From Telopea speciosissima (Eukaryota; Streptophyta; Magnoliopsida; Proteales; Proteaceae), in contig NC_057925.1 of NCBI RefSeq assembly GCF_018873765.1, positions 34,812,646-34,876,645 on the forward strand: DNA of 64,000 bases. Reading direction: 5' to 3'. The notes beneath the pieces are model-generated. The model had not been told where the DNA came from and made no database searches. It worked only from the letters and a program-made list of their open reading frames with translations. Position 1 is the first letter of the stretch. Each line of letters begins with the position of its first letter. Shown here piece after piece: positions 56,302 to 64,000 of this stretch. The translations under genes and the position numbers were made by a program.

Positions 56302-59256
56302 TGTCATGCCCCTATCCCAAGCTAATTCCATAAGCACAGTCAAGAGGGTGATTAGGATGACACACGTCACCCTAATACCTACCAAGATCAACGACACAGT
56401 GTCCCAGCACATAGTCACCACCCAAGGGCCCACCCAAATAAATACATTTGAGCAAAAAAAAAATAAATATTCCAATCATTATTAGAGTTATAAAGAGCAG
56501 AAGCATTAATTACATAAGTAGTTACAGTATATTCAGCTGTCTAGGTAATAATATAATAGTTAGTACTGATGTCAGCTGATTATGACATAACTACTCAAAA
56601 CTATAATAAGTTATTACAGTAAATGTTCATAATGGGCACAACGCCCCAAAAGAATCAAAAGGAGGGGTCAACACCCCCCAAAACATCAGTGCCCATAAGC
56701 ACAATCATCACAGGGGCAACCATCGTTGTGTTCCTCTGACAAGTACTCCGGTTCCTCTATCCCAACACAATAATACTCCACCGACTGTACATCTAGGCCG
56801 GCCAAATATCCATTACCTGCATCAAAATCTAAAAGTTGTGAATGTAGGGGGTTAGCTCCACTGAGCCAATGAGGGGAAAGGGGAGTGCACATACACACAA
56901 TCACACATAGTCCATGATGCATGGAATGTTAAATACATATTTTTCACCTAAAAAATAGTCTAAGTCATGGTATATGCTATTGTGATAACTCAGGAGACAC
57001 TGAGGGTCACTTATCCTATCGCCCCAATGAAACCTCAATTATCACAAGGGACCTAACCCGGTAAAAGCCATCATGACCATCCAGTGGCAGACCCCGATAG
57101 CTGTTACTACCGCTGACCTGGCCTCTCCCACCTCCACAGACATCAGGTTCTCTGACTATCCAACACATAAACCCCTGTTTGCAAGGGTCGTAGCATAAGG
57201 GAGTATAAATCCTAACCGCAGATACACTACATGCATTTCTATCATCTCGAGAGGTATTCCGAGTGTATCAATGTCCCATTCCATCTAGCACCCGGGTACC
57301 AGCACGGCACGGCGCATACAGACCAGGATGGTAAGCAATAAATTAATAACAGAGTTTCCGGGTTTCGACACTGGCACACCTGGCATCGTGGCCCATTATA
57401 ACAATGTAAAGCATCATATCATCATTCCATCAATCATATCCAGCATGGTTTTATATGTAGATGCGGCAAGGCAAGAATGAATGCAAGCACATAAACCATT
57501 ATATTTTCCATATGATTATATCTTTATATGTATATGTCAAGCCCAAACATCACCTAAACCCACTCACAGTTTGTTTGATTAATGTTCTATGAGGTTTGTT
57601 CTAGTGCACGCACTCCAGTATAGATTCCAAAGTCTGAGGATCTGTGAAAATAATGTTAGAAGTATATAGCTAGGTCCCACAAAGGGTCCCAACAAAATAA
57701 ATGAAGTTTGGGCTAAGACAGTAGGAGCAGATGAAGGAACGGAGTTAGACAGGTGAATCCGATCGTGGATCCGCCCAGGCCATACCCAGAAAATACATGG
57801 AACGGACTCACGGGTGGATGCGGAACATGGATCTGCTCGTGGATCCATCCTAACCCTGAGACACGCCCGAGAGCAACCTGAACAATCTGAGTTACGGGTG
57901 GATTCACTTAGGTGGGTCTGCTCGTAGCTCCATTAAGAGGAATAGCTAGGTTAGGCTGAACGGACTGATCGGACGGATGCACGACAGTGAGTCCGGTCGT
58001 TTGTCCGCTGCCCTCCCTTTGAAAAGCTGCGAAGAGCATCACCTCCAGCCCTTCATTCATGGATCCTTAGGGGTCCTGGGGTTGGGGAGGTGTGCTCAGA
58101 CCTTCGTTGGAGTTCTAATACACATGGCCCTTCGAGGTGGTAAGGGTATTCAATGGATTTGGGTTCATCCCCAAGGTTCTTTCCAAACCTAAGATGGGTT
58201 TCAAATGCTTGAACGGCATAAGGTTCATTCAAAGCCATGGATGCATTGAGAACAGAGAATTTGAGTCTCAGAGGAGCATTAACTAGGGTTTATTGGGTTT
58301 TCATGAGAAATCCTAAACTTAGAATCGATCTCCAGGGTTTCCTCCAAATTTAAAATGGAAGAGAGAGGGAGGAAGGTGAAGATGCCTACCTCAAGGATGG
58401 ATCAATCAATGCCTTCCACCTCCACAGCCTCTCAAAACCCTTCTTCTCCAAGCCTTCAATGCTCCCACACCTCCAACGTTCTGGGTAGGTAGAGAAGTAA
58501 ATGAGACTTAAAGACTAAGTCTTGGTCTTAAGACTAATCTCCCTCTTAGGGTCAGTTTGGATTTAGGCCTTTAAGGTTAAAACCCATTAAGAGGTTTATT
58601 TAGCCAATGGGTCCACCCAAATGGCAACCCACAAACCAAGGGAACCAAGAATGAGACCAACCTCATCCAAAAGGTTAAAATAGGGTATCCGAGGCACGGG
58701 GTGTGGGTCCCATGCAAGAAAAACACAGAGAGTCCAAAAAAAGCATGGGCGGAATAACGGGTGGATTCAATCTTGGTGAGTCCGCTCGTGCGTCCGTTGT
58801 TGCTGTAAGGGCGGAAACCAAAGGGAATTGGTTGGGCCTTGGCCCACACTTCGAGGTCAACTAGAGTAGGGTATAGTATCATTCACAAGGTCAGTATCTT
58901 ACCCCTCGACAGTCATGATGTGTCTCTTGTGATCCTGAATAGCTTCCCAATTACGATACTAAGCTCACCGCCAAAGGAGGTGTCTACCTGTGGGGACACG
59001 GGGAACGCCTTCTGGTACTCCTCGCTTTGTGGACTCGTGCTAGGAGGATGATCGACAAAATCACCATCGATAAATCTTCCCCACTGCCGGTTGAGGAACC
59101 TCTCCTCCACAGGCAGACCCGTGAACTGGTCAATGATCTTGTGGCTAGGTTTGACCACAAGTGAAAATAACTTGCCAGCATACACGGCAGCAAAATCTAC
59201 ACGTCACATGAGAGAGAAAATATTATTAAATAGTAAATCTGGGTGCGGGTGTAACA
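56302..59256 (-). repeat. 5' LTR of the Tekay element
   Basis: 2955 bp; pairs with 38900-41843. Followed on the right by TSD ATGGC (59257-59261). Confidence 0.93.
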
Positions 59257-59261
59257 ATGGC

Positions 59262-59437
59262 GGATCTCCAGGGAGTCTTGGCTGAGATTCGTTCACCTCT
59301 AGGATCGGATCATCCGTCCTGGGGTGAGGACTTGTAGGTCTACCCAGAGCTCCTCCCTGAGCAACTATATGAGCGGCGGCTGCTGGAACAATAGCAACGG
59401 CATTTGAAATCTTTAATTGATTATGTGTGTTCGTCAT
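59262..59437 (-). pseudogene. Host Tat gag, N-terminal end
   Basis: The ATG at 59437 (minus) starts MTNTHNQLKISNAVAIVPAA and continues RPTSPHPRTDDPILEVNES until the Tekay insertion site. It lies 33 bp inside the PBS, as expected for a gag start, and joins gag at 38894. The open frame over these 58 codons has no stop. Confidence 0.75.
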
Positions 59438-59470
59438 GGTGGAATCCTCATATCTTTTTTTTCATTCATT

Positions 59471-59487
59471 TCCCATAGACGGCGCCA
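59471..59487 (-). other. Primer binding site of the host Tat element
   Basis: The minus strand reads TGGCGCCGTCTATGGGA, four bases inside the LTR edge. It resembles the TGGCGCCGTCTGTGGG box used by many Tat elements; the matching tRNA is not assigned here. Confidence 0.7.
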
Positions 59488-59491
59488 AAAA

Positions 59492-60944
59492 TGTTGCACA
59501 AAGAAAGGTGCTCGAGGGAGTTCCTCAAACACTGTAACCTTAAAACTAGAATCAAACTAGAAACGATTATGGAAAACGAAGATCACTCTTGAAGGTTTCT
59601 TGATTTCTCTATTGATTGAATATTTGAAACGCTTTACATGGGCATAAGGGCCCCAACATTTCTACCATTTTTTACTCTTGGTTTTGGTCTGCAGCCACTA
59701 ACGGTTCCTTTTCAGTTAGGTCTGCTTATTACTTGGTGCTTCAGGTCCATGATCTTGCAGCTTCTTCAGGTGTTGTTTCTATGCGCAGGTTACTTTGGAA
59801 GCATCTCTGGAAACTCAAGATTACCCACAAACTTAAAGTTTTTCTTTGGAAATGCTGCTCAAATTTAGTAGCTATTAATTACTTGCTTTATGCTAGCATA
59901 TTGCTTTATGCTAGGCATATCTCTCCTAGCCCTTTGTGCCCTATCTGTTTAAACTATGAGGAAACTGTTGCATATGTGTTGTTCCATTGTGACTTTGCTC
60001 CTACCTGTTGGAGGCTATCTTCTTTTCGACTTAACACTCATGGCCTTCAAGGTAGAACAATGCCTGAATTGGGTACAGCAATAGATCAGTTTCCATCCCC
60101 TGATGATGCCATATTTCAGTGGTTTTCCTTGATTTGGCATATTTGGAGGGCTCGGCATAGTGTTGTCTTTCTTACTAACACCTCACCTTCCACTGTTATC
60201 CAGGGTGCTCATTAGTTTTGCTCTGGAGGGTGGGTTGTGTTTGAATATGAATCAGTATAAGTATCATGCTGACCCCCTTCCCTCCTTGCTGCTCCCCCTT
60301 CTTTATCAGCTTCGCATTATTTTGTGTACTCTGATGGCGCCTAGAAATCTAACTCATTGTGTGGTGGCAAGTGTGTCTCTATTCGCAGACTTCATGGGGA
60401 GTTTGTGGCTGCTAAGTGTAGATCAGGTTGCAGTCTCACTGCTTCGTCAATGAAGGCTGAGAGTCCTCGAGATAGCTTGTTGCTGGCTAGAAGCCTGTCC
60501 TTACAGCACCTTTGTTGCTTTTCTGACTCTCTCGATCTTGTGAAGTGCCTTAATAATCTTCTAAGGCCCCTGATTGGGCGACTGATGTGTTAGCTCAGGA
60601 CATTTTATCTTTGTGTAATGATTTTACTAGTGTAATGTTTAGGTTTGTACCCCGTTCCAGTAAAGGTGAAGCTCATATCCTTGCTAGAGGGGCTTCTTTG
60701 GTTGGTTTTTCTAAAGTTTGGTGGATCAACCCACCGTCTTTTCTTGTAAACCTTGCCATTTTAAGTTGCAGGAAAAACTATTTTAGATTCTTTAAATAAA
60801 TCGCTTGGTGGAGGCGTTTCTCCACCTTCTTTGATAAAAAAAAAAAAACCAATAGGAACGGTCCCCTACCGTCCAGTCCAATCATTCTATCAATTCAACA
60901 ATAAATAATTATTACATCGATAGTTTTAGGATCGGAGTATTACA
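59492..60944 (-). repeat. 5' LTR of the host Tat element, split by a LINE (probable)
   Basis: The left edge TGTTGCACAAAG is next to the PBS. The right edge is set at GTATTACA (60944), which gives TG...CA ends (TGTAATACTCC on the minus strand). Without the LINE the LTR would be only about 270 bp. The second LTR is outside the window, so length and right edge are uncertain. Confidence 0.5.
59667..60848 (+). mobile_element. 5'-truncated LINE (L1-like) with zf-RVT, RNase H and poly(A) tail
   Basis: The plus strand encodes the end of a non-LTR retrotransposon ORF2. It has WSAATNGSFSVRSAYYLVLQ, the zinc-knuckle/RVT-linked block WKHLWKLKITHKLKVFLWKC with CPICLNYEETVAYVLFHC, then an RNase H region (YSDGA, MKAESPRDSLLLA, FSDSLDLVKCLNN, KGEAHILARGA). 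A 3' UTR of about 50 bp ends in a 13-base poly(A) at 60836-60848. Frameshifts and stops separate the parts. The 5' edge is approximate and no clear TSD was found. It inserted in the 5' LTR of the host Tat. Confidence 0.85.
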
Positions 60945-62220
60945 CGGATTTGGGAGCGCTACAACTCCATTCCCTGAGTCACAAAAGGGAAGCCTCCACT
61001 TCTAGTTTGAACTACTCCTAACTAGGTAAATCTCCATTTCTCTGCTTATTTTTGTCGGATTTATCGCTCTCTCTTGTATTTGTTTTCCATCTCCTAGAGG
61101 CGTGTGATCACATCTATTTAGATGGTGATCACACACACTCTTGTTTTCTATGATTGCATGCTTATTTTATTCCATGATCCCCATCCTTTGTAGTCTAAAA
61201 ATCCCCCTATTTGCATACATTTAATGAGTCCTTCATGTGTTTGGATATCTCACATCTTTCTTTTTCTTTTCTTCTTATGCGCTGTCTTTTTCAATTTAGG
61301 TCATGCATGCTTGACATCATGACATTTTGATTTTAGTTAATCTATTTCTCATACATACTCATTTATGCTTCGTATGTCATGTTATGCTTTTGAATTTCTC
61401 CATGCTTCTATGTCTTGATTTACTGCATGCATGCATGTAGTCTAGGTCTTATTCTTTCTATCGTATTCCCATCACTCCTTGTATTATCAAGTATTCACCA
61501 TAGTTTCTCTACATCTATTTTTGCCTTGCTATTGTCACCATTGTATGCTTCACCATGCCGTTGTTATTATTTCCTTTACATTATGTATACTAACCCTTAC
61601 CATGCAGCCAAGCTTTCAGGTATGATTTCTTACCTTTCCTTGTACTTTACCTTTGTTTTTCCCTTTTCTTGTGCTTTACATTCCTTTCCCAAAAGCATGT
61701 TATACCATTGTCTAGCCAAGTAATAGAAAGATCGACAAGTCCGGGCAGACTGGGGTGCCTAATACCTTCCCGAACCGTAACTTGACCCGTACTCCGACCA
61801 ATGGACTAATCAGTCCTCAAAAGTACATTATATGAGAGTTATTACATTTACATTTGGGTCCTAGACCCTCCTCTAGGTGGCGACTCCAACATTCAGTTGA
61901 CCTCTCTCTTCCCCCCAAAGAGGTATGAGGCGGAGGAAATACACAAAGGAACCGCGTCCTCTAGTTGGGATATGACATGTGTTCATGAGACTTTGGCCAT
62001 TTTCGGCAACTAGCCGTGTATTTCCGTCAATGGCCGAAGAAGTGTACCATAATTTATCTTTAATTTGCTTCCGCTTATGCTCGCGTAGAGGGTAATGTAT
62101 TACTTAAGATAAGCTTTTCCGTTGTGCAATGTACTATGATTTAATTGTAGATTTATTTATTTGTATCTATTGATATGAGGTCATAAATATAAAATTACAG
62201 TATTGGTTATTTCAAATCTC
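60945..62220 (+). repeat. Old Tat-type LTR fragment (probable)
   Basis: Between 61725 and 61890 the plus strand repeats the order of motifs seen in the solo and element B LTRs: AAAGATCGACAAGTCCGGGC, GGGGTGCCTAATACCTTCCC, TTGGGTCCTAGACCC and CTAGGTGGCGACTCC. Neither end nor TSD can be fixed. No gene is present. Confidence 0.45.
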
Positions 62221-64000
62221 ATGACCTTACAGTCATCACCCATGAGGTTGGCACCTTTCCCTTATCCCAGGACTAGGGCGTCATAGCCTCTGTCTCTTGA
62301 ACAGCAAAGGCGGCAGATCATACCGTGTCATGAGAGGGGTATTGTTCAAATACTGAGTAAACATTTTCAGAGGTCAAAACCAATACAACTTTCCATTTCA
62401 TTTCAAGTAGTTAGGACTAATCAAACGATTGTCATTATGGAGGGAATTGATAGCAATGTTGTTCGACGTATTGAAAATCTACAAACACAAGAGAACTCTT
62501 ACCCATAAACATAGAAACCAAACAGCACCATAAGAGCAACTTAAAAAACAAATAGACTCTTGCGCATATTCTCGTAGCCAAATAGTCCCTAGTGGGTCAC
62601 TTAAACACCTGGGCTTAAGTTAACCCATTGGGCCAAGTCTGATTGACTGGAGGCCTGGGCTCGGACTATGGTGTTACTACAACTAAAACATTAAATTATT
62701 AATTATTAGAGGATTAACTATATAACACAAATTAGTTATTATAGGTTTATTGCCAAGTTTGGACCCTAGTCTAGTCGAGGGTTGGATCCTGGGTCAGGCC
62801 TAGGCTGAATCCCTTGGGTCCCATATGGCTAGAACCCCCACTTAATAAACAGTCTTGGGCATTGGTCCATTAAAGAATAAAGTCCACATGGTTAACCCCT
62901 TTAAAACAAACATGGGCTCGACCCCTTGGTAAGGCTCATATTAACTTTTAAAAACAAAAGGTCTTTTGATTTTAAAATAAGGGAAAAGGTTGGACACACT
63001 TCCTCCATACTGTAAGCTAGTTCCCACTATGACTATTTCTGTCTTCCCCCTTTGAAATGACCATTACCCCTCATGTATGATGTCTCGTTCTGCGTCCCCA
63101 TTGATATCACCCGTTAACTTACCGCACATGGACGATGTACGTATCCCTCTCCCGTAAAATAAAGGTAACAAAGACAGGGCCCAAGCCCATAACACTTAAA
63201 TCATTAAAGAAGTCCATTCAAATAAAACAAAGAAGCCCATAAAGCATTAAGTAATTAGGTTGATAGACCTATTTACGGGTCTTTAACCTCCTTGAACCCC
63301 GACTCTTCTTCCCCAAATCTAACTAGGGTTCTGAACCTTGTTATCAGAGAACCATTGTTTTTTCTTTTTTGCAGGCCTTGAAGGACTTGCACCCCAACTG
63401 GGAAGAGGTTGTTGGCTTGTGGGCTGCATTCGACAGTGGAAGTGAGCTGGCACATTGTGGCTGCTGCTGGCCGTGGCTCGTAGGCTTACAGGTTGATTAG
63501 ATGGGCATAAGGAACTGTAGGGTGCTCACGAGGACAAGAGGTTAGGCAGCCAGATGGGTACCTGGCACGGATGGGTTCCAGCGGAATACTTGGCTCTAGC
63601 TAGGCGGCTAGTGGGTGCCTAGCCAAAGTTGGGTGCCTGCGGGCCGCTATGGGAATTTTTATTATTTAATTATGATACAGGTCTCGTAGACCTGCAACCA
63701 CGATTTCTAAAACCAGAAAGCCCCAGCTTGTAGCCATGACTAATGAAAAAAAAGTTTATTTTGAAAATAATAAATCATTGCAAACATATCTTGTAAGTTG
63801 TTGCCGCTGAAAAGCCTCCTGGTGATGAGTGCAATCGACAAGGGGAGAAAAGGACAAAGAAGAGCCCCGGAGTGGACTCCGATGGGGGTCTCTTCGATGC
63901 CAAAGTCAGTCCGACGCACAGATAAGTTGATCAGAGGGGTACGGAGAGAACAGTAAGTAGAAAGTTCAGCCTCCCGTACCTGGGTACCCTTTTTCCTTTT
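62221..64000. other. Unassigned repeat-poor or decayed sequence
   Basis: I see no gene or RNA. 63170-63250 contains AACAAAGACAGGGCCCAAGC and AAGAAGTCC-type words similar to the U3 start of the element B LTRs, so another decayed Tat LTR is possible. 63530-63640 has a few GGTGCCTAGC-like repeats. Confidence 0.3.

Larger units (their letters stand above)
38900..59256 (-). mobile_element. Tekay/Del-type chromovirus, 13.7 kb without nested insert, TSD ATGGC
   Basis: LTRs of about 2.95 kb (38900-41843 and 56302-59256) are bounded by TSD ATGGC at 38895-38899 and 59257-59261. On the minus strand the order is 5' LTR, tRNA-iMet PBS, a 1.6-kb leader containing an antisense ORF, gag (46703), pol ending with chromodomain (41888), PPT and 3' LTR. 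The nested Athila element (46943-53570) splits the leader. The integrase end LSPRYIGPYEIL and the chromodomain place it in Tekay. LTR copies differ at roughly 9% of positions in the first 270 bases by eye, so it is older than its nested guest. Confidence 0.95.
3701..60944 (-). mobile_element. Host Tat-lineage Ty3/gypsy element, split by nested insertions
   Basis: Minus-strand Tat coding fragments occur in collinear order. From 5' to 3' they are: 5' LTR (59492-60944), PBS (59471-59487), gag start (59437-59262), gag remainder (38894-37301), protease, RT (to 35976), RT end and RNase H (17770-16890), a second RNase H island (15484-15428 and 4904-4599), and integrase (4598-3704). Insertions lie between these blocks: the Tekay, element B, a solo LTR and element A. 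The 3' end lies left of the Athila insertion at 3700 and is outside the window. The Tat assignment rests on the DILGPFP-type integrase, the tandem RNase H domains and gag with GASDAIMCRAFP. Frameshifts and stops are abundant, so this is the oldest element here. Confidence 0.85.

Noticed and set aside
59640..60830. Host gene with zinc-knuckle and RNase H domains
   Set aside because: The domain order and terminal poly(A) are those of a 5'-truncated LINE; frames are broken.
63273..63455. 60-codon minus-strand frame near the right edge
   Set aside because: No motif, no neighbouring gene and a length expected by chance.

Overview
The window is plant nuclear heterochromatin. No host gene, rRNA or tRNA gene was recognised. 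Almost every base from 1 to about 62 kb belongs to LTR retrotransposons of the Ty3/gypsy superfamily, nested in one another, plus one MITE-like element and a truncated LINE. The Athila, Tat/Ogre and Tekay lineages occur in plants, as do the antisense passenger genes seen here, so the source is a seed plant with a large repeat-rich genome. I cannot place it further.

Layout. (1) 1-3700, plus: 3' half of an Athila-type element (integrase tail, long 3' UTR, 3' LTR) with a foldback MITE in its 3' UTR. (2) About 3701-60944, minus: a badly decayed Tat-lineage element ('host Tat') that acts as the container. Its gag, protease, RT, RNase H and integrase are found as islands split by later insertions. 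(3) Inside it: an Athila element A at 4910-15422 (minus, TSD CGCTG); a solo LTR at 15485-16884 (TSD GCTGT); an 18.2-kb Ogre/Tat element B at 17776-35970 (plus, degenerate TSD GCTAC/GTTGC); and a Tekay chromovirus at 38900-59256 (minus, TSD ATGGC). The Tekay is itself split by a 6.6-kb non-autonomous Athila at 46943-53570 (plus, TSD ATGCG) that shares LTRs with element A. (4) A 5'-truncated LINE lies in the host Tat 5' LTR. (5) 61-62.2 kb looks like another old Tat-type LTR, and 62.2-64 kb holds nothing I can name.

How the parts relate. Removing each insertion with one TSD copy brings the flanking host-Tat coding fragments back together, which supports the nesting order. LTR divergence judged by eye agrees with it: the innermost element (non-autonomous Athila) has the most similar LTRs, element A is next, and the Tekay is clearly older. 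None of the pol genes is intact. Most inactivating changes are stop codons or missense changes explained by C-to-T/G-to-A transitions.

Most interesting content. Element B carries two passenger genes beyond gag-pol. One is a sense-strand ORF resembling plant-mobile-domain/DUF7745 proteins. The other is a seven-exon antisense plant-mobile-domain (PMD) gene. Its putative promoter is an inverted version of the element's own LTR promoter module: an array of CCACGG-NN-CCGTGG palindromes followed by TATAAATAGG. The Tekay element carries its own antisense ORF of the 'putative plant transposon protein' type between 5' LTR and gag. The non-autonomous Athila has the only long uninterrupted ORF in the window (512 codons).
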